From an uncultured Dorea sp. (GTDB lineage Bacteria > Bacillota > Clostridia > Lachnospirales > Lachnospiraceae): DNA of 8,204 bases. The DNA lies in the NCBI GenBank assembly GCA_948844705.1, contig CAQNVT010000107.1, positions 1 through 8,204 of the forward strand, in the 5' to 3' direction. A model generated the notes under the pieces. That model searched no databases and was not told the DNA's origin. It was given only the letters and a program-made list of their open reading frames with translations. Within the stretch, counting starts at the first letter, position 1. Every line of letters starts with the position of its first letter. This document shows positions 1 through 6,198 of the stretch, one piece after another. Made by a program: the position numbers and the translations under genes.

Positions 1-59
1 GAATCAGTCAGACCTGCTGCATCGCTGGAGACTGTCAAAATCATTGATTTTGAAAACAC
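1..59 (-). CDS. Possible partial ORF running off the left edge, unknown function
   Basis: On the minus strand a frame stays open from a GTG at 59 to the window edge (19 codons, beginning VFSKSMILTVSSDAAGLTD). GGGGAG at 64-69 lies 4 nt upstream of the GTG, which is short but usable. In-frame ATGs at 74 and 44 are alternative starts; the one at 74 has almost no spacer after its AAGG. It would be the next gene after the PrdA-like protein on the same strand. The piece is too short to assign to a family, and an inverted repeat covers positions 35-53, so it may instead be non-coding. Confidence 0.25.
   Translation of the reverse strand, partial: MFSKSMILTVSSDAAGLTD
35..53. repeat. Short perfect inverted repeat TCAAAATC-ATT-GATTTTGA
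   Basis: Two 8-base arms (35-42 and 46-53) flank a 3-base spacer. No T-run follows in either direction, so it does not look like an intrinsic terminator. It could be an operator, or chance in AT-rich sequence. Confidence 0.35.
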
Positions 60-88
60 GCCGCTCCCCAACATCCTTTTAAAATTAT

Positions 89-111
89 TAGTACAGCGAA
101 ACACTGTACTA
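89..111 (-). terminator. Hairpin over the stop codon of the PrdA-like gene, possible weak terminator
   Basis: TAGTACAG (89-96) and CTGTACTA (104-111) form a perfect 8-bp stem around a 7-base loop. The TAG stop of the minus-strand gene lies inside the stem. Read on the minus strand the stem is followed by ATAATTTT, a weak U-tract. The stem is only moderately stable, so termination is plausible but not secure. Confidence 0.35.
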
Positions 112-510
112 GATAGGAAGCTCCAGATAGATATCTTTACCTTCTTTAATGGAGATCACTACCTTGCCGCCCTTAACGGTTGTCACGGCACCGGCTACAC
201 TTGCCACTGCCGGAGCTTCTTCAGCCGGGGCCGCTTCCTCAGCCGGCTCGTCCGACGCTTCTACGATTCCGTCTACATTATCGACAGTAAGCGGGCAAAG
301 AGAATCACTTGTCTTTGTCAGCTTTGCCCCCAGTACCTGACTGATTTTCAGACATCCGTCGAGATTTAAGAGTCCGGAATCTACTAACTCGTCAAAGATG
401 GCAGGATCTTCCAGGTTTGCTGGTTCAATTGTAATGCCTGCCTCGGCTCTGCAGCATAATACGGCAGGGTCATTTGCATGTGCTTTTGCGGTTTCCGCTG
501 TAATGGACAT
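109..510 (-). CDS. Stand-alone PrdA N-terminal-domain-like protein (133 aa)
   Basis: The protein starts MSITAETAKAHANDPAVLCC and closely resembles, from memory of the family, the N-terminus of the D-proline reductase proprotein PrdA of Stickland-fermenting clostridia. Residues 1-82 form the conserved part, including LEDPAIF, DSGLLNLDGCL and VLGAKLTKTSDSL. Residues 84-107 are an Ala/Glu/Pro-rich linker, and residues 112-133 a short strand-rich segment ending LELPI. Full PrdA is roughly 600 residues and is cleaved at an internal cysteine to form a pyruvoyl cofactor; none of that region is present. Cysteines are at 19, 20, 53 and 72. The start at 510 is chosen because GGAGGT (518-523) lies 7 nt upstream. 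A frame extending to 570 and an ATG at 516, which almost touches that ribosome site, are less likely. Function is unknown: perhaps an accessory or regulatory relative, or a remnant of a reductase operon. No proline reductase genes are visible beside it. Confidence 0.8.
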   Translation of the reverse strand: MSITAETAKAHANDPAVLCCRAEAGITIEPANLEDPAIFDELVDSGLLNLDGCLKISQVLGAKLTKTSDSLCPLTVDNVDGIVEASDEPAEEAAPAEEAPAVASVAGAVTTVKGGKVVISIKEGKDIYLELPI

Positions 511-540
511 AATCATTACCTCCTTATATACGTTACTTTC

Positions 541-570
541 AGTATATCGGGTATATTTTTTAAATACCAA
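541..570 (-). promoter_or_regulatory. Candidate promoter of the PrdA-like gene
   Basis: On the minus strand TTGGTA (565-570), an 18-base spacer and TATACT (541-546) resemble a sigma-A promoter. It lies about 20 bases ahead of the ribosome site. A small palindrome, AACATGATGTT (580-590), sits just upstream and could be an operator. The -35 match is weak. Confidence 0.35.
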
Positions 571-628
571 TTGATTTTCAACATGATGTTATAGATATAT
601 ACTATAAATGAAGGGGAATGTTCAAATT

Positions 629-681
629 GGGACAGGGTATTTTCAATCTGGGACGTAGTAAAATTAAAATTACTACGTCCC
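629..681 (+). repeat. RAYT/REP-like palindromic element, copy 1 (left part only)
   Basis: It begins GGGACAGGGTATTTTCAAT and contains a 12-bp stem, GGGACGTAGTAA (650-661) against TTACTACGTCCC (670-681). Over 53 bases it differs from copy 2 at only two positions. The right-hand outer arm (ACCCTGTCCC) found in copy 3 is missing. Just upstream, 612-632 resembles the reverse complement of the right end of copy 3 with a small deletion, so this copy may be a degenerate composite of two elements. The hairpin lies between the divergent PrdA-like and sigma-factor genes. Confidence 0.85.
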
Positions 682-684
682 CAA

Positions 685-714
685 TGCAACTATGCGGATG
701 ATTTTTCCGTCTAA
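685..714 (+). promoter_or_regulatory. ECF-sigma-type promoter (TGCAAC-N17-CGTCTAA), probably autoregulatory
   Basis: TGCAAC (685-690) and CGTCTAA (708-714) are separated by 17 bases. This matches the AAC / CGTC architecture of extracytoplasmic-function sigma promoters, which often drive their own sigma operon. It starts 4 bases after repeat copy 1 and lies 54 bases ahead of the sigma-factor start codon. Positive autoregulation is inferred from family behaviour. Confidence 0.75.
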
Positions 715-755
715 TAAATGTAAAGTAAAGGAAGAGTACTCTGGAAAAGAATAGT

Positions 756-762
756 GAGGTGA
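756..762 (+). promoter_or_regulatory. Ribosome binding site GAGGTGA that fixes the sigma-factor start
   Basis: GAGGTGA pairs well with the 16S 3' end and lies 5 nt before ATG 768. The upstream in-frame GTG at 759 sits inside this site and has no good site of its own, so ATG 768 is preferred. Confidence 0.6.
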
Positions 763-767
763 AGCGT

Positions 768-1262
768 ATGGATATGCTGTTGGTGAAAAAGGCGCAGCGA
801 AATGACACTGCCGCATTTATACAGCTTATCGAGGAGAATAAAACTGCACTTTACAAGGCGGCCAAGAGCTATCTGAGCAGCGAGGAGGATATTGCAGATG
901 TTATGCAGGATACAATCCTTTCTGCGTATGAGCACATCGGAGAGCTTAAAACGGCGTCATATTTTAAAACATGGCTGACAAGGATTCTGATCAACCGCTG
1001 TACGGATATGCTCCGGCAGCAGAGACAGACCGTGTCTATAGAACTGACGGAGGAACCGGCGGCACCGCAGAAGGAAAGTGAGTACGAATTTTATGAGCTT
1101 CTTAAGGAGCTCCCGCAGAGCGACAGGGCAATTTTTCTTCTGTATTATGGAGAAGGCTTTAACACCCGGGAGGTCGCGGAAATTTTAAGTATGAATGAAA
1201 ATACGGTGAAGAGCCGGCTCAAAAGAGGCAGAAAAAAACTGGCTCAGGCAATATCTTATTAA
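768..1262 (+). CDS. ECF-type RNA polymerase sigma factor
   Basis: This 164-residue protein is the usual length for an ECF (group 4) sigma factor, which replaces the housekeeping sigma on RNA polymerase in response to envelope signals. Residues about 14-85 form sigma region 2, with core-binding DIADVMQDTILSAYEHI (41-57) and the -10-recognition helix around FKTWLTRILINRCTDMLRQQ (66-85). A Glu/Pro-rich linker (91-105) follows. Residues about 106-160 form region 4, with the helix-turn-helix REVAEILSMNENTVKSRLKR contacting the -35. It resembles the SigV/ECF30 group of Firmicutes, though the exact group is not certain. The anti-sigma gene starts 16 bases after the stop in the same operon, and an ECF-type promoter lies upstream, suggesting autoregulation. 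No sigma-specific C-terminal extension is present. Confidence 0.95.
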   Translation: MDMLLVKKAQRNDTAAFIQLIEENKTALYKAAKSYLSSEEDIADVMQDTILSAYEHIGELKTASYFKTWLTRILINRCTDMLRQQRQTVSIELTEEPAAPQKESEYEFYELLKELPQSDRAIFLLYYGEGFNTREVAEILSMNENTVKSRLKRGRKKLAQAISY

Positions 1263-1278
1263 ATCAGGAGGGAGAGCT

Positions 1279-2397
1279 ATGACATTATCAGAGAAACAGA
1301 TAGAAGAAATTTTAGGACAGGACATTCAGATATCTGACACGGTAAATAAAAGAATTAACGATACCTATAAAATGCTTGAGACGGCACAGAAAAAACAGAG
1401 AGGTGCCAGGCTTACAGGGCGGAGAAAACGTTCTTATATTGCGGCGGCCGTGGCGGCATGCTGTCTCATAATCCCGACGGCAGTATATGCGGCCGCGAAT
1501 TCGGATTTTTTTGATGCTATGTTTGGAAATACGACGAAGAAATCTACACAGGCCGTTACAAAAGAATTTGACAATCAGAAGGGCGGGACGACACCCGTAA
1601 CGCTTCCCTCCCACGAGTATGTTTCCGTAGATCCGGAGACTGCAAAGGAGCTGGTTGGGGACGGTGCCATGAGTGAGCCGGTTGAAAAGCAGCTTGGAGA
1701 TCATACATTGCGGATAGAAAATATGGTGTATGATAAGAACAGCGCCTTCATATATTTTACCCTGGAGCGGGAAGGGGGCGTTACAATGCTGGTAGGAAAT
1801 GAGGATACAAATGAGTCGAAGGGGGCATACCTGGCAGATGACGCATTATGGATATTTACCTTTGAAACTACGGAAGGCACAGGATATGGAGAGCATATAT
1901 ATGTAGATACGGAAAAGAGCACAAAGGATAAGTTTTACTGCTCTGCCTATCTGCTTTCCTTTGAAGAGCTGAAGGAGGGAGAGTATCCGGCATTAAAAAT
2001 TTATAAATATCCGTCTCCCCGTGCGGAGCTTCCGGACGATTATGAGGCAGAGGAAGAAACCGTATCTCTGACGAAGGGCGGAGCCGTTCCAATGAAGAAA
2101 ATAGATATGGGGGACAAGGGCTGTTTTGAGTATTCTCCGGTGTCTATGGCGATTGATATGTCAAAGGGTACAGGGCTTTCGGAGACCGAGGCATCAGATG
2201 TAGATAATCTCAATCATCTGGAGATCAAATATAAAGATGGAACCAGCTATGTAGTTTTTGATACGGAAGACCTCGTAGATAACAGTAGTTATACACTGGG
2301 AGTAGGGAACTTGTATAAGACGACGTATAATCGGCTGGTAGATATTAATGAGATAAAAGAATTCGTTGTGAATGATATGACATTTCCGGTAGAATAA
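1279..2397 (+). CDS. Probable membrane-anchored anti-sigma factor with large extracytoplasmic domain
   Basis: This 372-residue protein has three parts. Residues 1-51 are a charged cytoplasmic segment, residues about 52-72 a single hydrophobic helix (IAAAVAACCLIIPTAVYA) preceded by RRKR, and about 300 residues lie outside the membrane. That layout fits a single-pass anti-sigma factor: the N-terminal tail holds the sigma factor at the membrane and the outer domain senses the signal. The outer part resembles the DUF4179-type sensors common after ECF sigma genes in Lachnospiraceae, but I cannot confirm the family. The start is firm, with AGGAGG (1267-1272) 6 nt upstream. The gene lies 16 bases downstream of the sigma gene and is surely co-transcribed. 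An Ala-rich stretch at the helix end could be mistaken for a signal peptide cleavage site. No zinc-binding HxxxCxxC anti-sigma motif is visible. The signal sensed is unknown. Confidence 0.8.
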   Translation: MTLSEKQIEEILGQDIQISDTVNKRINDTYKMLETAQKKQRGARLTGRRKRSYIAAAVAACCLIIPTAVYAAANSDFFDAMFGNTTKKSTQAVTKEFDNQKGGTTPVTLPSHEYVSVDPETAKELVGDGAMSEPVEKQLGDHTLRIENMVYDKNSAFIYFTLEREGGVTMLVGNEDTNESKGAYLADDALWIFTFETTEGTGYGEHIYVDTEKSTKDKFYCSAYLLSFEELKEGEYPALKIYKYPSPRAELPDDYEAEEETVSLTKGGAVPMKKIDMGDKGCFEYSPVSMAIDMSKGTGLSETEASDVDNLNHLEIKYKDGTSYVVFDTEDLVDNSSYTLGVGNLYKTTYNRLVDINEIKEFVVNDMTFPVE

Positions 2398-2406
2398 GCG
2401 CGATTA

Positions 2407-2464
2407 GGGACAGGGTATTTTCAATCTGGGACGTAGTAAAATTAATTTTACTACGTCCCAGATT
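2407..2464 (+). repeat. RAYT/REP-like palindromic element, copy 2
   Basis: It begins TAGGGACAGGGTATTTTCAA (TAG at 2405-2407), as copy 3 does. Positions 2423-2443 and 2444-2464 form a perfect 42-base palindrome with no loop, centred on AATT/AATT. The outer right arm is missing, as in copy 1. At the stem base this copy has CTGGG paired with CCCAG where copy 3 has TTGGGG paired with CCCCAA, so pairing is kept although the bases differ. It starts 9 bases after the anti-sigma stop codon and could serve as a terminator-like hairpin for that operon. Confidence 0.9.
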
Positions 2465-2475
2465 TATGTTATAAT
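2447..2475 (+). promoter_or_regulatory. Extended -10 promoter for the chemoreceptor, -35 inside repeat copy 2
   Basis: A perfect TATAAT (2470-2475) is preceded by TGT (2467-2469), giving an extended -10 (TGnTATAAT). With a 17-base spacer the -35 is TTTACT (2447-2452), which matches TTGACA at four of six positions and falls in the right arm of the repeat palindrome. The start codon lies 39 bases beyond the -10. Confidence 0.7.
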
Positions 2476-2514
2476 TTTTCTAAAGGAATAGAAAATATTT
2501 TAAGGAGAATAGGT

Positions 2515-4506
2515 ATGAGGACAAAAGAAGGCAGAGGCAGAATGAAAAAGAGAGGCATTACGAGAAAACTGGTAGCAGCGATCATCGTAACGATTGTGGT
2601 TATGGTAGCCGTGCTCCTGCTTCTTGTATACAACCGTGTTTCCGATACGCTTCTTAGTAAGAGCGAGAGCCTGCTTAAGGAAACTACGGACAAGACACTT
2701 CAGGAAACAAGCGCATGGATGAATAAGACGCTGACGATGCTGGAGATGCAGAGGGATACGGTCCAGTATGAGAACATGGACGTTCCGGATATGATGGAAT
2801 ATATCCGGCATACGGCCGGGCAAAATGACGCATACCCGGCGGGGCTTTATGTGGCGTTTACAGACGGATCCCTGTATCATGCGTCGTTTGTGCCGGGACC
2901 GGACTTTAACGCGGCGGAGAAATCATGGTATAAGGACGGTATCGAGTCAGAGGATTTTATTCTGGGCGATGTGTATTTTGACGAAGACAGCCAGTCCTAT
3001 GTTGTAGGCGCTTCCGGCGTATTAAAGGGGGCAGACGGAGAAGTGCGGGGCGTTGCGGCCGCAGATGTGTATCTGGACTCCATTTCTGATATCGTAGCGG
3101 ATATACAATTGGAAAAGACCGGCGGAATCTTCCTTGTAGATACCCGGACGGATACGATCATCGGGCATAAGGATGCGGATATGACCGGACGGCTTTTAAG
3201 TGAATTTAGCGGAGACATGTATGCATATGCATCTGAGCAGATCGAAAAGGGTGCGACAGGATTGTCTGTTTATGAGGATAATATGTACATAGAAGTGGCT
3301 CAGGTGCCGAACAGCGATTGGATGGCAGTGGCGTATGTATCAAAGGCTGAGGTGCTGGGAGATCTTAAGACGCTGACCGGCATGATGGTGTCAGTAGCGG
3401 TTGCCGCAGTAATTATTGCAGTTTTGCTGATTATCCTTCTTGTAAGAAGAATCATCGGGAAGCCTGTAGCGGAATTAAATTATGTGGCGGCCAGGATCGC
3501 GGAGGGTGAGCTGGAGCAGACGATCAGTCATTCCTCAAATGATGAGCTTGGCGAGCTGTCGGATAATTTTGGAAAAACAGTAGTAAGGCTGAGGGATTAT
3601 GTGGGATATATTGATGAAGTGTCGGAGAAACTTCAGAATATAGCAAGAGGCGATCTGGCCTTCACCCTTTCGCATGAATATGTAGGTGAGTTTGCGAAAA
3701 TTAAAGATTCCCTGGAGGGAATCTCGAGGTCGCTGAATGATACCATGGGACAGATCAATGTTGCCGCCGGCCAGGTGGCGGAAGGCTCAGGATATGTTTC
3801 CGAAGGAGCGCAGACTCTTTCGCTCGGTTCATCCCAGCAGTCGGAAGCGGTAGAAAATCTGGCGACACATATCAACGAGGTATCCGACGGGATACAGAAG
3901 ACCGCCCAGGGAGCGAAGAAGGCCAGCCAGATTGCGCAGGAGGTCGGAAGCAACATACTGGAGAGCAACGACAAGATGCAGAAGATGAATACCGCGATTC
4001 AGAGGATAAGTGATAAGTCGACGGAGATCCATAGTATTATCAAAACGATAGAGGATATTGCCTTCCAGACAAATATTCTGGCGTTGAATGCGGCGGTTGA
4101 GGCGGCCCGTGCCGGTGAAGCAGGAAAAGGCTTTGCCGTAGTTGCCGACGAGGTGCGGAGTCTTGCCAGCAGATCCTCCGAGGCGGCAAAGAATACAACG
4201 GCTCTGATCGATCAGACCGTCGAGGCAGTGGAGGAAGGAAACGGTATCGCACAAGAGACGGTGGAATCTATGATGTCGGTAGTTAAGCGTGCAAAAGAGG
4301 TGACAGATTTAATCGATGCGATTGCAGATTATTCTGCAAAGCAGGCAGAAGCCACGGAGGAGGTTATTCGGGGAATCGACCAGATCTCCGATGTTGTACA
4401 GTCTAATATGGCTACGGCAGAAAAGAGCGCGGCAGCCAGTGAAGAGCTGTCCGGTCAGGCAGGTATGTTAAAAGAGCTTGTGTCAAGGTTTCGGCTTAAA
4501 GGATAG
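2515..4506 (+). CDS. Methyl-accepting chemotaxis protein with dCache-type sensor
   Basis: This 663-residue transmembrane chemoreceptor signals through CheW/CheA to the flagellar or a related output. TM1 spans about 19-39. An extracellular double-Cache-like sensor occupies about 40-285, with a WY pair at 138-139 and Asp184 in AAADVYL; amino-acid-binding dCache domains have R-x-W-Y at this place, but here the Arg is Lys (KSWY). TM2 spans about 290-310, HAMP about 311-363, and a second HAMP-like stretch follows (about 367-408, including IARGDLAF and [10 protein letters not shown]). The coiled-coil signalling domain runs to the end, with the hairpin tip at about 513-535 ([20 protein letters not shown]). 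There is no C-terminal CheR/CheB-binding pentapeptide. The start at 2515 has AGGAG (2503-2507) 7 nt upstream; the ATG at codon 10 has no good site. It is transcribed alone from its own promoter, and its TAG stop overlaps repeat copy 3. The ligand cannot be deduced. Confidence 0.97.
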   Translation: MRTKEGRGRMKKRGITRKLVAAIIVTIVVMVAVLLLLVYNRVSDTLLSKSESLLKETTDKTLQETSAWMNKTLTMLEMQRDTVQYENMDVPDMMEYIRHTAGQNDAYPAGLYVAFTDGSLYHASFVPGPDFNAAEKSWYKDGIESEDFILGDVYFDEDSQSYVVGASGVLKGADGEVRGVAAADVYLDSISDIVADIQLEKTGGIFLVDTRTDTIIGHKDADMTGRLLSEFSGDMYAYASEQIEKGATGLSVYEDNMYIEVAQVPNSDWMAVAYVSKAEVLGDLKTLTGMMVSVAVAAVIIAVLLIILLVRRIIGKPVAELNYVAARIAEGELEQTISHSSNDELGELSDNFGKTVVRLRDYVGYIDEVSEKLQNIARGDLAFTLSHEYVGEFAKIKDSLEGISRSLNDTMGQINVAAGQVAEGSGYVSEGAQTLSLGSSQQSEAVENLATHINEVSDGIQKTAQGAKKASQIAQEVGSNILESNDKMQKMNTAIQRISDKSTEIHSIIKTIEDIAFQTNILALNAAVEAARAGEAGKGFAVVADEVRSLASRSSEAAKNTTALIDQTVEAVEEGNGIAQETVESMMSVVKRAKEVTDLIDAIADYSAKQAEATEEVIRGIDQISDVVQSNMATAEKSAAASEELSGQAGMLKELVSRFRLKG

Positions 4507-4580
4507 GGACAGGGTATTTTCAATTGGGGACGTAGTATTTCTAAAAATACTACGTCCCCAATTAACATTTACCCTGTCCC
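4506..4580. repeat. RAYT/REP-like palindromic element, copy 3 (full length); probable bidirectional terminator
   Basis: This is the complete form of the element. Outer arms GGGACAGGGTA (4506-4516) and TACCCTGTCCC (4570-4580) enclose an inner perfect 19-bp stem, 4522-4540 against 4545-4563, with loop CTAA. The first G is the last base of the TAG stop of the chemoreceptor gene. The convergent J-domain gene ends at 4590, so the hairpin is well placed to stop transcription from both sides. The palindrome sequence and GGGAC ends are typical of elements mobilised by REP-associated Y1 transposases; no transposase is in the window. Confidence 0.9.
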
Positions 4581-4589
4581 CATTTGCTT

Positions 4590-5330
4590 CTATATATATC
4601 CTCCCGGCATTCCGCCTCCGCCGCAGCATAATCCGCTTCCGCCGCAGCAGAGATTGCACATAAGGTTGGCGAGGCACAGCTTCATGCAGAAATCGTTGCC
4701 TCCTACGAAGGTGGTCTGATAAGGTCCCTGCCTCTGCTGATACCAGCTTCCGCCGCTTTCCAGGCGGTTTACGAGTATCTGATACTGGAAATTGCCCGGC
4801 TCCAGCCTTAGGGCCTCGCGGGCATGGTTAAGCGCCATAACATTGTTGCCCGCGCCGGAGTTTGCCACCGCGCTGTAATAGTACCAGGAGGCGCCGCGGT
4901 TACTGATGCCGTTAAGGAGATTGAGCGCTTCCTGATAATGTCCGCTGTTTATAAAATTGGCGGCGGCGCGCAGGTGAAGGTCCTCCTCGTTCTCTGTCCC
5001 TCCCGTGTTTGCCTGGCGGTATTCCGCACCGAAGCCCCGGAAGGGTCCGCCAAAGCCTCCGAATCCACCGAATCCGCCGAAGTCATCCTGCTCATATCCG
5101 CTCTGACCGTAACTGCCCTGACCGTATCCGGAGGAGCCGTATTCCTTTTCGCGCATGATCTGCTGATAGGCCTGCTGTACTTCTTTAAATTTTGCTTCTG
5201 CCTGATCCTTGTTCGGATTGTTGATATTGGCGTCCGGATGGTATTTCCGGCTTAAGCTTCGGTATGCTTTTTTTATCTCGTCGTCAGAGGCATTCCGCGG
5301 GATGCCAAGGACGCTGTAAGGGTCTGCCAT
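4590..5330 (-). CDS. J-domain (DnaJ-like) protein with TPR-like middle and cysteine-rich tail
   Basis: This 246-residue protein begins with a J domain (about 4-62: [20 protein letters not shown], then HPD at 31-33), which stimulates the ATPase of an Hsp70/DnaK. Residues about 64-103 are a Gly/Tyr/Phe-rich linker with [10 protein letters not shown] repeats. Residues about 117-190 look like two TPR-type helix pairs ([26 protein letters not shown]). The tail (213-246) has seven cysteines at 215, 219, 225, 228, 229, 235 and 236 amid glycines. It lacks the DnaJ zinc-finger and substrate-binding domains, so it is not the housekeeping DnaJ. The start at 5330 is chosen because [10 protein letters not shown] fits the J domain and AGGAG (5342-5346) lies 11 nt upstream; an in-frame extension to 5474 lies inside the preceding gene. 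It is the last gene of a three-gene operon and translationally coupled to the preceding gene. The tail may bind metal, form disulphides or attach to membrane; this is unproven. Confidence 0.95.
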   Translation of the reverse strand: MADPYSVLGIPRNASDDEIKKAYRSLSRKYHPDANINNPNKDQAEAKFKEVQQAYQQIMREKEYGSSGYGQGSYGQSGYEQDDFGGFGGFGGFGGPFRGFGAEYRQANTGGTENEEDLHLRAAANFINSGHYQEALNLLNGISNRGASWYYYSAVANSGAGNNVMALNHAREALRLEPGNFQYQILVNRLESGGSWYQQRQGPYQTTFVGGNDFCMKLCLANLMCNLCCGGSGLCCGGGGMPGGYI

Positions 5331-5341
5331 AATAAATAATT

Positions 5342-5346
5342 CTCCT
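5342..5346 (-). promoter_or_regulatory. Ribosome site of the J-protein gene overlapping the upstream stop codon
   Basis: AGGAG on the minus strand overlaps the TAG stop (5345-5347) of the DUF5685-like gene. Ribosomes ending there can reinitiate at ATG 5330, so the two proteins are probably made in linked amounts. Confidence 0.6.
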
Positions 5347-6184
5347 AATTTTTGCTTTTCTGTGACCGTTTTTCCGTAACGGCAGTGTACCGGCACCATA
5401 CGCCGGAGTATAAGATGTTGCGCAGAATATCCGCGTGAAGCAGTATGGGGAGCTTTTCGAACTCCCGGGAGCATTCTGCCATCATCAGGGTCAGAAGCTC
5501 TCTGCAGCTTCCGGCAAAATCCGTATCCCTTTCATATGCTTCTTTGAGCGGGTTATAGCAGCCGGTCTTTATATCCTCCTCCACATCCTCGTATGCGTCC
5601 ATAAGGTAAATGAACTTCCCGAGGAAAAATCCGATCCGGCGCAGGGAAAGCTCCCATTCATCCTTCCGGTATGCAAATATTTCCGCCATAGTATTGCCGA
5701 AGAGTCCGGCCATCTTATCAAGATCTGTCTCTCCTAGTTTCTCATAATATGAAAGTTTTTGCAAGTCGGAAGAAATGCGTGCAAGCTTTTCGGGATATAT
5801 TTTTGAGATATCATTTACCTTTTTCGACAATATCCTTGCCGTCAGATAGCTTTTTCTTTTATGCTCATCTTCCCAGTCGTCCTTGCATTTATAATAGGAA
5901 AATACAAGATTCATAGCCGCGGCATAGTCGGTATAGAGATTTGTCCTGGCCGTATGCTTTTCAAGAGGATGGGCGATGCAGTTTACGACTTCCGCCGACG
6001 TCTCCGGCTCGTATAAGCCTGTAAGCAGAACGACCAGAAAGGTCATGTCATAGGTCAGGGTCATCTGCCCGCTTTTCCCGTAATTATCCTTTAAACGTTT
6101 ACAAAGACCACAATAGTACGAATGGTACATATCGTAGTCTTTGAACTTCATTTCAGCCTTATTGATTGCAATATATCCAAACAT
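5345..6184 (-). CDS. DUF5685-like helical protein with two Asp-rich motifs
   Basis: This 279-residue, mostly helical protein matches my recollection of the DUF5685 family of Lachnospiraceae, which has no established function. Conserved-looking points are MFGYI at the start, YYCGLC (Cys25, Cys28) with Cys69 and His72 in [16 protein letters not shown] (Asp102-Asp106, a DDxxD pattern), FGNTMAEIF (162-170), and [19 protein letters not shown]...GCYNPL (186-213). The two Cys pairs could bind zinc or an iron-sulphur centre. The DDxxD plus a second Asp/Glu cluster recalls class I isoprenoid synthases, but with a short (about 94-residue) spacing; this is only a pattern observation. There is no clear transmembrane segment. 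The start at 6184 fits the family-like MFGYI; the longer frame to 6229 would run into the upstream gene. The gap to the upstream gene is 14 bases and to the J-protein start 14 bases, so it is the middle gene of an operon. Confidence 0.85.
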   Translation of the reverse strand: MFGYIAINKAEMKFKDYDMYHSYYCGLCKRLKDNYGKSGQMTLTYDMTFLVVLLTGLYEPETSAEVVNCIAHPLEKHTARTNLYTDYAAAMNLVFSYYKCKDDWEDEHKRKSYLTARILSKKVNDISKIYPEKLARISSDLQKLSYYEKLGETDLDKMAGLFGNTMAEIFAYRKDEWELSLRRIGFFLGKFIYLMDAYEDVEEDIKTGCYNPLKEAYERDTDFAGSCRELLTLMMAECSREFEKLPILLHADILRNILYSGVWCRYTAVTEKRSQKSKN

Positions 6185-6198
6185 GTAAGGGTTCCCTT

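Noticed and set aside
89..111. Recoding signal (selenocysteine or pyrrolysine) at the stop of the PrdA-like gene
   Set aside because: The stop is TAG, not TGA, so selenocysteine does not apply, and read-through would meet an in-frame TAA a few codons later.
759..767. GTG start at 759 for the sigma factor
   Set aside because: The GTG is part of the GAGGTGA ribosome site that serves ATG 768, and nothing comparable precedes it.
602..935. Minus-strand open frames across the repeat and the sigma-factor start
   Set aside because: They run through a palindromic repeat, a promoter and the opposite strand of a well-supported gene, and look non-protein-like.
3633..4254. Minus-strand open frames opposite the chemoreceptor signalling domain
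   Set aside because: They arise from the regular codon pattern of the coiled coil; low-complexity products, no ribosome sites.
629..4580. CRISPR array or composite transposon
   Set aside because: The three repeat copies are 1.7-2 kb apart with genes between them, and no cas gene or transposase is present.
4824..5255. Plus-strand open frame of 143 codons opposite the J-domain gene
   Set aside because: It is antisense to a clear J-domain/TPR-like gene, has no ribosome site and encodes no recognisable domain.
5331..5474. 48-codon N-terminal extension of the J-protein frame
   Set aside because: It lies within the DUF5685-like gene, has no family resemblance, and a standard start with AGGAG exists at 5330.
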